A stretch of 47,526 nt of DNA from Roseiflexus sp. (GCA_017743475.1 JAGHYV010000034.1:1-47526); one strand, 5' to 3'. Positions 34,529-43,776 are shown, counted from the first letter of the stretch. Notes: a model not told the origin generated them from the sequence alone. Translations and numbers: made by a program.

Positions 34529-36520
34529 CTAGCGTGTTTGTCGTTCGAGGGCGACGAGGAGCAGCGCAACATCGGCGGGGTTGATCCCTGCCAGGCGCGC
34601 CGCCTGCCCGATGGTCGCCGGTCGAAAGCGCTGCAATGTCTGCCGCGCCTCGTTGCGCAGCCCGCGCAGCGCGGCGAAATCGAAGTCGGGCGGGATGCGC
34701 CGCGACTCCATACGGCGCAATCGTTCGACCTCGCGCTGTTGTTTGAGCAGGTAGCCGCTGTACTTCGCTTCAATTTCGACCTGTTCGGCAACATCAGCTT
34801 CGCATACTGGCAGATCGAGCGTCGACTGGAGTTGCCAGTATCGTACCTCAGGGCGGCGCAGCACTTCTTCGGCGCTCATCTCACTGGTGAGCGGCGCAAT
34901 TCCGGCAGCGCTCAGACGGGCGTTGATCGCTGCTGACGGGTACAGGCGTTTGCCGCGCAACAGGGCAAGCAGGCGCTCCACTTCTTCGCGTTTGCGCTCG
35001 ACGGCTGCCACACGTTCACGGTCGACCAACCCCAGCTCGCCTGCCAGCGGCGTCAGGCGCAGGTCGGCGTTATCGGCGCGCAGCAGGAGGCGATGCTCGG
35101 CGCGCGAGGTGAACATACGGTACGGCTCGCGGATCTCTTTTGTGACTAGGTCGTCGATCAGCACGCCGATATAGGCTTCATCACGACGAAGAAGAACAGA
35201 CGGCTTCCCCTGAACGAAACGCGCAGCATTGATGCCGGCCATCAACCCCTGCGCAGCCGCTTCTTCGTACCCTGTCGTACCGTTGATCTGACCTGCGAAG
35301 AACAACCCCGGAGCGCGGCGTGACGACATATCGGCGGCGATCTCGCCGGTTGCGAGCGCATCATATTCGATGGCGTACCCGGCACGCATCAGTTCGACGC
35401 GGCGGAGCGCCGGGATGCTCCGCAGCATCGCCCACTGCACATCTTCCGGCAGCGACGTGTTGCATCCCTGCACGTAGACCTCGTGCGTCGACCAGCCTTC
35501 GGGTTCGAGGAACAGCCCGTGACGCTCCTTGTCGGCGAAGCGCACGATCTTATCCTCGATGGAAGGGCAGTAACGTGGACCGACCCCTTCTATGATCCCG
35601 CTGAACAGCGGCGCGCGATCCAGGTTGCGCCGTACGATCTCGTGAAACTCCGGCGTCGTATGCACCAGGTAGCAAGGCAACTGCGGTCGCCAGGCATCGA
35701 GGAACGGTTCAGGATACGCGCTGGCGGGAGGACCGCCGAATGCCGGTTCGGGAGGCGCTTCGTTCAGGGCGCGATAGTAAAAGCCGAAGAACAGCGGGGT
35801 TGAACTGCCGTGCTGCACGCTTGTGAGCGAAAAATCGATTGTGCGCGCATCGATGCGCGGCGGCGTACCGGTCTTGAGCCGCACCAGCGGAAAGCCAAGC
35901 GCAGCGAGATCTTCACCGAGCGCAGTGGCAGGCGCTTCGCCCGCCCGCCCTGCGCCCCAGATCGCGTCGCCAGTGATCGCCCTGCCACGCAGAAACGTGC
36001 CGGTTGTCAGCACCAATGCCCGACACTGGTAGATCCGTCGGGTATGGGTCACGACTGCGTAGTGACCGGGGCAAAGCGCTTCCGCATCGTCGGTATCGCT
36101 GCCATTGCGATTGATTGGTCGCGGAAGAATAATACGCTCGATCATCGCCTGGCGGAGATCAAGGTTGGGGATCGTTTCGAGCGTCTCTTTCATCACCTTC
36201 GCGTAGAGGCGCTTATCCGCCTGAGCGCGCGGCGCCTGCACCGCCGGACCCTTGCTCTCGTTAAGCAGACGGATCTGGATGAAGGTGCGATCGGTCACGC
36301 GCCCCATCAGTCCGCCCAGCGCGTCGATCTCACGGACCAGATGCCCCTTTGCCGGGCCGCCGATCGACGGGTTGCACGACATGTGCGCCAGTTTATCCAG
36401 ATCAATCGTCAGTAGCAGGGTACGACACCCCATGCGCGCTGCGGCATGCGCCGCTTCGCATCCGGCGTGCCCTGCACCGACAACAATGACATCGTAGATA
36501 TATGGATGGATACTGTGCAT
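34529..36520 (-). CDS. mnmG: tRNA uridine 5-carboxymethylaminomethyl modification enzyme MnmG (GidA)
   Basis: MnmG is the FAD protein that, with MnmE, installs the (carboxymethyl)aminomethyl group at U34 of certain tRNAs. It has 663 residues. The FAD motif VIVVGAGHAGCEAAHAAARM lies at the start, then CNPSIGGPAKGHLVREIDAL, NESKGPAVQAPRAQAD, the redox Cys region in QGCNTSLPEDVQ, INGTTGYEEAAAQGLMAGIN, and a helical C-terminus ending in INPADVALLLVALE. Length is slightly above the usual 620-640. mnmE is 7.4 kb away on the plus strand. It lies at the edge of the accessory island. Confidence 0.97.
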   Translation of the reverse strand: MHSIHPYIYDVIVVGAGHAGCEAAHAAARMGCRTLLLTIDLDKLAHMSCNPSIGGPAKGHLVREIDALGGLMGRVTDRTFIQIRLLNESKGPAVQAPRAQADKRLYAKVMKETLETIPNLDLRQAMIERIILPRPINRNGSDTDDAEALCPGHYAVVTHTRRIYQCRALVLTTGTFLRGRAITGDAIWGAGRAGEAPATALGEDLAALGFPLVRLKTGTPPRIDARTIDFSLTSVQHGSSTPLFFGFYYRALNEAPPEPAFGGPPASAYPEPFLDAWRPQLPCYLVHTTPEFHEIVRRNLDRAPLFSGIIEGVGPRYCPSIEDKIVRFADKERHGLFLEPEGWSTHEVYVQGCNTSLPEDVQWAMLRSIPALRRVELMRAGYAIEYDALATGEIAADMSSRRAPGLFFAGQINGTTGYEEAAAQGLMAGINAARFVQGKPSVLLRRDEAYIGVLIDDLVTKEIREPYRMFTSRAEHRLLLRADNADLRLTPLAGELGLVDRERVAAVERKREEVERLLALLRGKRLYPSAAINARLSAAGIAPLTSEMSAEEVLRRPEVRYWQLQSTLDLPVCEADVAEQVEIEAKYSGYLLKQQREVERLRRMESRRIPPDFDFAALRGLRNEARQTLQRFRPATIGQAARLAGINPADVALLLVALERQTR

Positions 36521-36710
36521 AGATATGTTGTGGAACGGTTATCCGACAATACCGGTCAAAAGCACACGTTTTGTTGCTACGAACGCTGGTTTTGCCAGCC
36601 TGTTCATCATTGCAGTCGCTGTGAAGACGCTAGCTCAGTTATCTGGATAGACCTTTTCAATTATACAGCGTTTTGAAGAGAAGATCAGGGTCATATGCTA
36701 CAATGAGGAC

Positions 36711-37289
36711 ATGATGAACCACTGTGCTTCGCAACCTACCGGCGTGCTTCTGCGCGTTCCACTGTGTGTGGCATGCGTCGTACTCATGCTCATGGGATGT
36801 ACAACTGTTCCCGCGACGGAGGAACCGCAGGCGGGCGGCGGATTTTCGCCAGAAGTTGTGACCGAGAGTTTTTTCGAGGATCTGCAGCGCGCATTGCAGG
36901 ACCCGAATCTGCAACAGGAAGAAACGCGCAGTTTCTGGGCGGAGCGTTTATCGGGGTACTTTGCCCCGGCGGAGCGTGACACGCAACGCCTCGCCTTGCG
37001 GCGTGCGCTTGCATCGTTTGCAGCCGGCCTGCGTCAACTGGCGGACGATGAGACTGCCATATTCGAGTTTCGTGATTTTGAGCCGGTGGAAAAGATCGCC
37101 GACGATGGTGAGCGGGCGCTGGTGCGTCTGCCGTCGGCTACGATTTCAATGATGCTGATACGCACCAACGAACGCGGTTCATACGTTTTCTATGAGCAAA
37201 CCATTAGTCTCAGCCAGGTCATCGGGCGTCCTGATGGCACCGTGCCGGTTATCAATATTGATGGACGGTGGTATTTGACCGAGGGATGA
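36711..37289 (+). CDS. Putative lipoprotein of unknown function
   Basis: 192 residues. The N-terminus RVPLCVACVVLMLMGCTTVP has a hydrophobic core and the lipobox LMGC, so it should be lipid-anchored at Cys30 and face outward. The mature part is mixed helix and strand with a C-terminal INIDGRWYLTEG, reminiscent of NTF2-like or DUF4878-type extracytoplasmic domains, though this resemblance is weak. It lies 6 bp before the CRP-ferredoxin gene and is probably cotranscribed with it. Confidence 0.78.
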   Translation: MMNHCASQPTGVLLRVPLCVACVVLMLMGCTTVPATEEPQAGGGFSPEVVTESFFEDLQRALQDPNLQQEETRSFWAERLSGYFAPAERDTQRLALRRALASFAAGLRQLADDETAIFEFRDFEPVEKIADDGERALVRLPSATISMMLIRTNERGSYVFYEQTISLSQVIGRPDGTVPVINIDGRWYLTEG

Positions 37290-37295
37290 GTAGCA

Positions 37296-38744
37296 ATGGG
37301 GGCAAAGACTGCGCCATTTGATCAGCAACGCAAGCCTGCATCTTCGAGCGATACGGCGGTACGTTATCGAGAACGGCGTCAACAGCAAATGCAGGCGCTG
37401 GCGCAACTCGACTGTCTGAAAGGCGTCACGCCCGATACCCTGGCGCGCCTTGCGGCGTGCGCAACATTGCGTGCATTCGTGCCGGGCGCAATCATTGTGA
37501 ATGAACAGCGTCCCATCACGTTTCTCTCGTTCATTCTTCGGGGTTCTGTCAGTCTGACGCTCCATGATCGGGCAGGGCGTCAGGTGTTGATTGGCGTTCT
37601 CAGTCGTGGTGATTGTTTGGGGGTTGCAACGCTGTTTGGCGACCGTTTTCGCGGAGCGACAGTACGTGCTGAAACCGTCTGTTATCTGGTGCAGGTCCCG
37701 CTGACAGAAGTTCGCGCGATGCTGCCCGGTTCACCGGAACTGGAACGGGCATTGCGCCAGATCTATCAGCAACGCCTAGTCGAGAGCACGCTGGGTCGCG
37801 TACCGCTCTTCAGTCGTCTGTCGCCGACTGAACGCACCCATATTGCCAGAGTGTTGCGCCCGATGCAGTATAGTCGTGGCGCAATCGTGCTCCGGCAGGG
37901 GGCGATCGGTGATGCGCTGTATATCGTCATGTCGGGTCAGGTGGTTATCGAGCAGAACGGTCATGTGATCGCCTATCTTGAAGAGGGCGATTTCTTTGGA
38001 GAGATGTCGCTGCTGACCCATCAACCGCACAATGCGGACGTGCGGGCGCTGACGCCGGTAGAGGCACTGGCGCTGCCGGTCCAGGATCTGGAGGCGCTGC
38101 TGGCGAGTCGTCCCGAACTGGCGATGCAACTGCGCGAAGTCGTCGAGCAGCGCAAAGCCGCGAGTCGGGCGATCCGCAGCGATGCAGAGCGTCAGGCGCA
38201 ATTATCGGCGATGCTGGAACATGGATTGCGCCGGGGAACCCACATTCTGGTGCGCGACCTGAGTCTGTGCAAGCCCGAGTGCAGGATTTGCGAAGATGCC
38301 TGTGCATCACGTCACGGCACCGGGCGCATTCACTTTTCCGGTTTGACCCTGAACGGTATCGAAATTGCTGATGCATGTCGGCAGTGTCGTGTGGGAGCAG
38401 AGTGTGTCGAAGCCTGTCCCGAGGATGCCATTATCTGGAATGAGAGTGGCGCACTGTTCATCAGCGATGCGTGCAACGGGTGTGGCGCGTGTGTGCCAGC
38501 GTGTCCTTACCATGCTGTGGACATGCGTTCCATCGCTCCGCCGCATCAGTCGCCGCTCTGGGGATTGTGGCAGCGATTGCAGCGCTGGCGCACGCCGGTC
38601 ATTCCGCTGGAAACAGACCGTCAGACGCAACAACGGGCAAACAAGTGCGACCTGTGCCACGGATACAACGATCTGGCATGCGTCAGCGCCTGTCCGACCG
38701 GCGCCCTGCGGCTTGTGTCGGTTGAGGAAGTGTTCCCATTATGA
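37296..38744 (+). CDS. Two cyclic-nucleotide-binding domains fused to a four-cluster ferredoxin module
   Basis: 482 residues. Two CRP-type cNMP domains follow each other (about 30-135 and 165-280; the second has LRQGAIGDALYIVMSGQVVI and YLEEGDFFGEMSLLT). No HTH follows; instead, after about 315, there are 16 cysteines in four ferredoxin-like sets: CKPECRICEDAC, CRQCRVGAECVEACP, CNGCGACVPACP, and CDLCHGYNDLACVSACP. That pattern matches HycB/DmsB-type electron-transfer subunits with four [4Fe-4S] clusters. It may be a soluble or membrane-associated electron carrier gated by nucleotide binding. It precedes pucC by 114 bp, suggesting a role in phototrophic redox metabolism, but no partner enzyme is adjacent. 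Confidence 0.88.
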   Translation: MGAKTAPFDQQRKPASSSDTAVRYRERRQQQMQALAQLDCLKGVTPDTLARLAACATLRAFVPGAIIVNEQRPITFLSFILRGSVSLTLHDRAGRQVLIGVLSRGDCLGVATLFGDRFRGATVRAETVCYLVQVPLTEVRAMLPGSPELERALRQIYQQRLVESTLGRVPLFSRLSPTERTHIARVLRPMQYSRGAIVLRQGAIGDALYIVMSGQVVIEQNGHVIAYLEEGDFFGEMSLLTHQPHNADVRALTPVEALALPVQDLEALLASRPELAMQLREVVEQRKAASRAIRSDAERQAQLSAMLEHGLRRGTHILVRDLSLCKPECRICEDACASRHGTGRIHFSGLTLNGIEIADACRQCRVGAECVEACPEDAIIWNESGALFISDACNGCGACVPACPYHAVDMRSIAPPHQSPLWGLWQRLQRWRTPVIPLETDRQTQQRANKCDLCHGYNDLACVSACPTGALRLVSVEEVFPL

Positions 38745-38758
38745 GCCGGGTTGTTCGC

Positions 38759-38787
38759 TTGACATGACCATACCGGCGCGTTATGAT
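38759..38787 (+). promoter_or_regulatory. Consensus sigma-70 promoter of pucC
   Basis: TTGACA (38759-38764), 17-base spacer, TATGAT (38782-38787): near-perfect boxes. The predicted start leaves a leader of about 65 bases before ATG 38859, which has the strong ribosome-binding site GAGGAGG. Confidence 0.8.
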
Positions 38788-38858
38788 GGCGCTGTATCTA
38801 TCCATGACACGGTAACGGTGGTGCTGCATATTAGCGCATAACTCCTTGAGGAGGCGCG

Positions 38859-40283
38859 ATGGCGACTGGAAGCCAGGGTGTGTCCGATCTGGCACAGCGC
38901 GTGAGTGGCTGGTTCAGCGATCACCAGGCGATTGCCTGGTGGATGAATGTACTACGTCTCGGCTTGTTTCAACTGGGCTTGGGGGTCGCACTGGCACCGA
39001 TCACCGGCACGCTCAATCGTGTGTTGATCGGCGATATGCACATTTCGGCTGCTCTTGTCGCTTCATTAATGGCGATCCACTACTTTGTCTCACCAGTACG
39101 CGCAGTCTTCGGTTATCGGTCGGATGTAGAACGGGCGCGAGGGCGCTGGCGCATGCCCTACGTGGTATTGGGCCTCATGCTGACCTATGGCGGGCTGGCG
39201 ACTGCGCCGTTCTCGTTGATCCTGCTGGGTCCCAATGACTCGATGCCGTTCACAATCGCGCTCATTATCTGCACTGCGATTTTCCTGGCGTATGGCGTCG
39301 GCGTCAATATCGTCGAAACCACCTATCTGGCACTGGTCAGCGATATTACTCCACCGCGCGATCGCGGGAAAGTGCTGGCAGTGCTGTGGATGATGCTGGT
39401 AGTTGGCACTATCGTCAGTTCGATCATCATTGGTGCAATCCTCGAACGATATTCGCCAGTGCTGTTGATCCAGGTAATGCAGGGTTCGGCGGTCATCTTC
39501 GCTGTGCTGGCGACTATATCACTGTTGGGACGTGAGCAACTGCGTCCTGATGGAACCCTTGTCAACCATACCGATGATATTCGTGTGCGTTTAACGCTGG
39601 TTGAGCAACTCCGTGTAGTCTGGCAGCAACCGGGGTTGCGTGCGTTGTTTGTTGTGCTGTTTGGCGGCACGCTGGCGCTCGCCACGCACGATGTGTTGCT
39701 CGAACCGTATGGCGGTCAGGTACTCGGCATGAGCGTCGCTGCCACAACGCGGTTGACGGCGTTGTGGGGCGTGGCGATGATCATCGGGATTACTGCCGCA
39801 GGTCTGGCGTTGTGGCGTGGATACTCTCCTATTGGAGTGATCATCGGCGGGTGCATTTCCGGCGCGCTTGGGTTCCTGGTAGTCATTCTAGCAGGCGGAA
39901 GCGTCGATGTGAATATGTTCCGCAGCGGTGTGATGTTTATTGGTATCGGTCGCGGATTGTTCATCGTTGGTTCAGTGGCGTTGATTATGGCACTTGCCGA
40001 TCGTGCGCACGCTGGATTGTTCATTGGTCTATGGGGTGTGACGCAGGCGCTGGCGCAAGGTTTCGGCACAGTGGGCGGCGGCCTGGCGCGCGATATTGCG
40101 CAACAGCAAACCGGTAGCATCCTGCTCGGATATACTGCGGTTTATGTCGCAGCACTGGTTATTCTGCTTCTTACCCTGGGGTTGATTATAGTGTTGCGTC
40201 TCGGGCGTCAGTTGCGCGAGGGCACCGTCCGCTCACCCTGGTCGGGGTTGCAGGATCTGCCCGGTGATCAGATACTCTTCTAA
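38859..40283 (+). CDS. pucC: PucC/BCH family (bacterio)chlorophyll-associated transporter
   Basis: A twelve-helix MFS protein of 474 residues. The N-terminal region LRLGLFQLGLGVALAPITGT followed by LNRVLIGDM, then HYFVSPVRAVFGYRSD, is the PucC/BCH2 hallmark, as are GVNIVETTYLALVSDITPPRDRGK (split over the second loop) and LLEPYGGQVLGM. Family members act in the assembly of light-harvesting complexes, perhaps handling bacteriochlorophyll. Its presence is the main sign that the organism is phototrophic. It has its own consensus promoter and is probably separate from the upstream ferredoxin-like gene. Confidence 0.93.
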   Translation: MATGSQGVSDLAQRVSGWFSDHQAIAWWMNVLRLGLFQLGLGVALAPITGTLNRVLIGDMHISAALVASLMAIHYFVSPVRAVFGYRSDVERARGRWRMPYVVLGLMLTYGGLATAPFSLILLGPNDSMPFTIALIICTAIFLAYGVGVNIVETTYLALVSDITPPRDRGKVLAVLWMMLVVGTIVSSIIIGAILERYSPVLLIQVMQGSAVIFAVLATISLLGREQLRPDGTLVNHTDDIRVRLTLVEQLRVVWQQPGLRALFVVLFGGTLALATHDVLLEPYGGQVLGMSVAATTRLTALWGVAMIIGITAAGLALWRGYSPIGVIIGGCISGALGFLVVILAGGSVDVNMFRSGVMFIGIGRGLFIVGSVALIMALADRAHAGLFIGLWGVTQALAQGFGTVGGGLARDIAQQQTGSILLGYTAVYVAALVILLLTLGLIIVLRLGRQLREGTVRSPWSGLQDLPGDQILF

Positions 40284-40588
40284 CATCAAATCCTGATAAT
40301 CTCGCCTGCCCATGGATGTTCTAGAATGCTCCTGGCTTGCTGAAACAGAGCACGTCTTCGCACTGCCTGGGCATACAGGTGTCTCACCTGCACGCAGCGA
40401 TATTGACCTATCATGTCATGGGAGTGAGGACCTTGCCCTTGGCCGCTGCGCGACGGCAAGATGCCCTCGCTCCGGGTAACCGGCTTGGATGGTGAACAAA
40501 CACTGGTAGACCGTATGTCGTGTTCTACCACTGTTTGATAGAAGATATGCGATCCACGTCATGCTCTGATCCTAGATAGAGTTGCTCC
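40284..40588 (+). promoter_or_regulatory. pucC-puhE intergenic region with an imperfect hairpin
   Basis: 305 bp with no gene. AAACACTGGTAGA (40498-40510) pairs with TCTACCACTGTTT (40524-40536) with a single C-C mismatch around a 13-base loop. It is about 50 bases before puhE, so it could be a leader structure or an operator-like dyad. There is no T run after it. Other short inverted stretches (CTTGCCCTTGGCCGCTGCG and GACGGCAAG) are weaker. Confidence 0.45.
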
Positions 40589-41347
40589 ATGATCCGCTAT
40601 GTTGTACCGCTGATCTACGCGCTGGTTCTCTGGTGGGTGTCGACTGCTATTATTATTCTGCTCTATCGATTGCCGCAGCGCACCTATCGCCTGAGTTTCG
40701 CTGTGCTCACGGCAATCGGGCTGGCGTCGCTCTACGGAGTGTGGCTAGCGCGTGACGACACCAGTATACTGGGAGCATATCTGGGATTTACCTGTGGAAC
40801 GCTCATGTGGGGGTGGCAACTTGCCGGTTTCTACATGGGGTTCGTTACGGGACCGCGTCAGGAGCCATTGGTCTGGCACCCTAACAGTTTCGTTCGGTTC
40901 GGGCAGGCGGTGCATGCGAGCCTGCATCACGAACTGGCTGCCCTTGCTGGCGCTGTCGTTGTGGCAGTGCTCAGCTGGAATGCTGCGAACCAGACAGGCT
41001 GGTGGACGTACCTGTTGCTCTGGCTCATGCATCTGGCTGCCAAGATTAATATCTTTCTAGGTGCGCGCAATTTTCACGTCGGATTACTGCCGGATCACCT
41101 GCGTCACCTCGGCATTTTCTTTCGCTATCGTCCAATGAATCTGTTCTTCCCTCTTTCCGTCACTGCTGCTATTGTGGTGGCGACGTTGCTGGTGCGATGG
41201 GCGCTCCGCCCTGATGCGACCGATTTTGAAGCGGTTTCTGGAACGCTGCTCAGCTTTCTTACCCTGCTGGGCTTGCTCGAAATCTGGTTGCTGATGATCC
41301 CGCCAGTGGGTGCCATGTGGGGCGAACGCTGGTTGGACGTCGGGTAG
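40589..41347 (+). CDS. puhE: PuhE-type photosynthetic complex assembly protein (DUF3623)
   Basis: 252 residues with about seven membrane helices. It begins VPLIYALVLWWVSTAIIILL and has the family marks FYMGFVTGPR, FGQAVHASLHHELAAL, the conserved NIFLGARNFHVGLLPDHLRH, and FFRYRPMNLFFP. In purple bacteria PuhE is needed for normal photosystem assembly. Here it lies alone, 305 bp after pucC and not beside reaction-centre genes, consistent with scattered photosynthesis genes in this group. It is convergent with the next gene, with only 5 bp between the two stops. Confidence 0.88.
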   Translation: MIRYVVPLIYALVLWWVSTAIIILLYRLPQRTYRLSFAVLTAIGLASLYGVWLARDDTSILGAYLGFTCGTLMWGWQLAGFYMGFVTGPRQEPLVWHPNSFVRFGQAVHASLHHELAALAGAVVVAVLSWNAANQTGWWTYLLLWLMHLAAKINIFLGARNFHVGLLPDHLRHLGIFFRYRPMNLFFPLSVTAAIVVATLLVRWALRPDATDFEAVSGTLLSFLTLLGLLEIWLLMIPPVGAMWGERWLDVG

Positions 41348-41352
41348 GCGTA

Positions 41353-42342
41353 TTACCAGTAATGAACCAGTGGTATATCGGTCATACTCAGCAATCCGGA
41401 TTCGGCTCTGCGAATGCTAGCAATTGCATTGACCGCGATAGCAGCAGTCGCACTATCTCCATGGATGCCGCCCGGAATCGTCATACGCAACGGAGGATCG
41501 CCGTCGATCTCAACTGTATCCTGCGGATCGGGCGCACCAACGTACATCTGCAATTCGAGGGCAATCACCTCGCGCTCACCAACGTAGCCGCGCGCAATCT
41601 GACGCACGCCAGCAACCTGCCCGACGGCGACGGAAACATGTTCAGTGGCAATTGCGTGTTCAGCAAGGACGGGCATAATCGTGTCATCGCCAGCGTCGAG
41701 TTGCCACCCAAGTGCCGCTGCGATCATGTGCAGAGACTCAGGCAATCCAATGTGGCGCACTGTGCCTTCATGCACACGTTGGGCGAATTCGTCGGGTGTC
41801 AGCCCGGCGCCAATCTTGCGCTGCAACGGAGCGCGTCGCTGCGCTGCATCAACAATGCGCAGCACGCGAATGGCGCGCACCTCAGCGCACGCCGCCGTCA
41901 GCATAATCGGCAACGCATCCATTGCATAACCAGGGTTGACCCCTGTACCGAGCACGGTAACGCCAGCAGCGCGCGCCGCAGCGTCCAGATCCGCTGCTAT
42001 CTGTGGTTGGGTGCTCCACGGGTAGGCGAGTTCCTCGCACGTCGAAATGACATCAGCGCCAGCGGCGATACATTCCTGCAACTGCGGTACAGCGGCAGCG
42101 AGCGACGAAAGAGTGGCATGCAACACAACATCGGGGCGTGTGTTTCTCAACGTCGTTGCAGCATCAGCACCGACGAAAATGCCGGTCGCGCCAATGCCCA
42201 ACAATTCGCCCAGATCACGACCGGCTTTCTGCGGGTCGATGTCAACGGCGCCGACGACCTGAATGCCAGACCGTGCGCATGCGAGACGTGCAATACTCAG
42301 ACCGATTGGGCCGAGTCCGTAACAAACGACGCGTGTCGCCAT
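41353..42342 (-). CDS. NAD(P)-binding dehydrogenase, diaminopentanoate-dehydrogenase/DapB-like
   Basis: 329 residues. The Rossmann fold begins VVCYGLGPIGLSIARLA and has GAVDIDPQKAGRDLGELLG, an arrangement shared by 2,4-diaminopentanoate dehydrogenase and DapB-like N-terminal domains. A middle motif LGTGVNPGYAMDALPIMLTA matches the dehydrogenase substrate region, and LRIVDAAQRRAPLQRKIGAG follows. Length fits the family (about 320-340). ATG 42342 follows AAGGAAGAAACG. The family acts in ornithine degradation, but many annotated members have other, unknown amino acid or keto acid substrates; I would not fix one here. Confidence 0.82.
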   Translation of the reverse strand: MATRVVCYGLGPIGLSIARLACARSGIQVVGAVDIDPQKAGRDLGELLGIGATGIFVGADAATTLRNTRPDVVLHATLSSLAAAVPQLQECIAAGADVISTCEELAYPWSTQPQIAADLDAAARAAGVTVLGTGVNPGYAMDALPIMLTAACAEVRAIRVLRIVDAAQRRAPLQRKIGAGLTPDEFAQRVHEGTVRHIGLPESLHMIAAALGWQLDAGDDTIMPVLAEHAIATEHVSVAVGQVAGVRQIARGYVGEREVIALELQMYVGAPDPQDTVEIDGDPPLRMTIPGGIHGDSATAAIAVNAIASIRRAESGLLSMTDIPLVHYW

Positions 42343-42414
42343 ACGTTTCTTCCTTATGCAATGGATACTGGTCATGCTATAATAGCGCGCCGTTAGAAGC
42401 AATGTCAATTTCTC

Positions 42415-43776
42415 ATGAAAACTCCAACCATCCTGATTATTGATGATGATGTCACGTTGCTGGCGCGGCTGGCGACACAACTCAAAGATGCCGGATATGA
42501 ACCCGTCCAGGCGACGAGTGTACATCAGGCGGAATGTGTCCTTGACAGTGTAACAGTTGATCTGGCGTTACTGGAGCCAGCTATTGATCGCCAGGCTGGC
42601 TGGGAGTTTCTGCCCCGCCTGGCAGCACGTACACTAACCATTGTGATCAGTGGCGATGGTCTCGAAGAGGATGTTGTGCGTGGACTCGATGCTGGCGCCG
42701 TTGATTATCTGACCAAGCCGTTTCGCACCGGTGAGTTGCTCGCTCGCTTGCGTGCACATTTGAAATCGCGATCGACTCACGAGATTGTTCCTTCCCAGGA
42801 CACGTCTTCTACCACTTCTACCGCGTCTGTAGCATCGCTGGCAACCGCGTCCAGGGTGATCGATCTGGGTGACGATGACGACACTGCCGATGATGCAACT
42901 GCTGCTGTCGCAAACACGCACGACCGCCATTCAGAGTCTGGGGGTTCTACGAAGCGCCTGAGTCGTGCACATCCTTCCGACGACGAAGAAGAGGCAGTCT
43001 TTATCACGCATGCCGAAGAGCGTGGCCTGATCGCCGATCACACGTCAATGCCGGTCGATGAGTTGCGGGTCGCCGAACTGGAGCGGTTGCCGCTTGGCGC
43101 ACGCCTGCGCGCAGCGCGTCAACGGCGGCGCATTACACTGGTGCAGGCGGAACTCGATACGAAAATCCGCATGTCATATATCCAGGCGATGGAGGAGGAG
43201 AAGTTTTCCCTGCTGCCGCACGGTGCGATGACCGAAGCGATGGTGAAGACATATGCCGCTTACCTGGGATTGAATGTGACACATGCGCTCGAAGAGTATC
43301 GTCAGCGCCACTACATTGCACCGGTCGAGCCTCTGTTCGCCCTGGGAGGATCGTCGCTGCCGCGCTCTGCGCCACCCTGGTGGGCCTGGGCTGCGGTGGT
43401 GCTGCTGGCGCTGGTGATCGGCATTGGTAGCATTCTTGCGATCGACCCGGCAGGTGTTGCGGCGCTTGGCGAACGGGCACGCATCCTGCTTGCTCCACCG
43501 ACTGCGACCCCAACGCCAACCCTGACGCCAACCTTCTCGCCAACAGCAACATTCACGCCAACTGCGACACTCAGCCCGACGCTGACGAGCACTGCGACGC
43601 CAAGCCTGACTGCTGAACCAACGGCCACGCTAGAGCCAACTGCCACGCCGTCTCCAACGAAGCGTCCGACGGTACGCCTGCAACCGACACCCGCGCCGCC
43701 GACGCCTGAACCGCCAACACCCGAACCGCCGACACCCGAACCGCCGACACCCGAACCGCCACCGGCTCAACCGTAA
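42415..43776 (+). CDS. Receiver domain fused to RodZ-like HTH, membrane helix and Pro/Thr-rich tail
   Basis: 453 residues. A response-regulator receiver domain (1-118) has acidic residues 10-12 and Lys101 (YLTKPF), but the phospho-acceptor position is Glu54 (LALLEPA) instead of Asp. An acidic linker of about 100 residues follows, then a RodZ/HTH_25-type DNA-binding-like domain (LGARLRAARQRRRITLVQAE, then DTKIRMSYIQAMEEEKFSLL), one membrane helix (WAWAAVVLLALVIGIGSIL) and a 100-residue external tail of PT and PEPPT repeats. RodZ anchors MreB in rod-shaped cells. A receiver in front would tie it to signalling, but Glu mimics or prevents phosphorylation. Confidence 0.88.
   Translation: MKTPTILIIDDDVTLLARLATQLKDAGYEPVQATSVHQAECVLDSVTVDLALLEPAIDRQAGWEFLPRLAARTLTIVISGDGLEEDVVRGLDAGAVDYLTKPFRTGELLARLRAHLKSRSTHEIVPSQDTSSTTSTASVASLATASRVIDLGDDDDTADDATAAVANTHDRHSESGGSTKRLSRAHPSDDEEEAVFITHAEERGLIADHTSMPVDELRVAELERLPLGARLRAARQRRRITLVQAELDTKIRMSYIQAMEEEKFSLLPHGAMTEAMVKTYAAYLGLNVTHALEEYRQRHYIAPVEPLFALGGSSLPRSAPPWWAWAAVVLLALVIGIGSILAIDPAGVAALGERARILLAPPTATPTPTLTPTFSPTATFTPTATLSPTLTSTATPSLTAEPTATLEPTATPSPTKRPTVRLQPTPAPPTPEPPTPEPPTPEPPTPEPPPAQP
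43696..43755 (+). repeat. Four tandem 15-bp coding repeats (PPTPE)
   Basis: Unit CCGCCGACACCCGAA occurs four times without gaps at 43696, 43711, 43726 and 43741; the last two are identical, the first two differ by one or two bases. It encodes PPTPE units in the external tail of the receiver-RodZ protein. Such repeats can change copy number by slippage in multiples that keep the frame. Confidence 0.9.

Noticed and set aside
43493-43776. Possible CRISPR-like repeat array
   Set aside because: The periodicity is a coding Pro/Thr repeat in frame with the receiver-RodZ gene, with no spacers. No CRISPR array was seen anywhere in the window.
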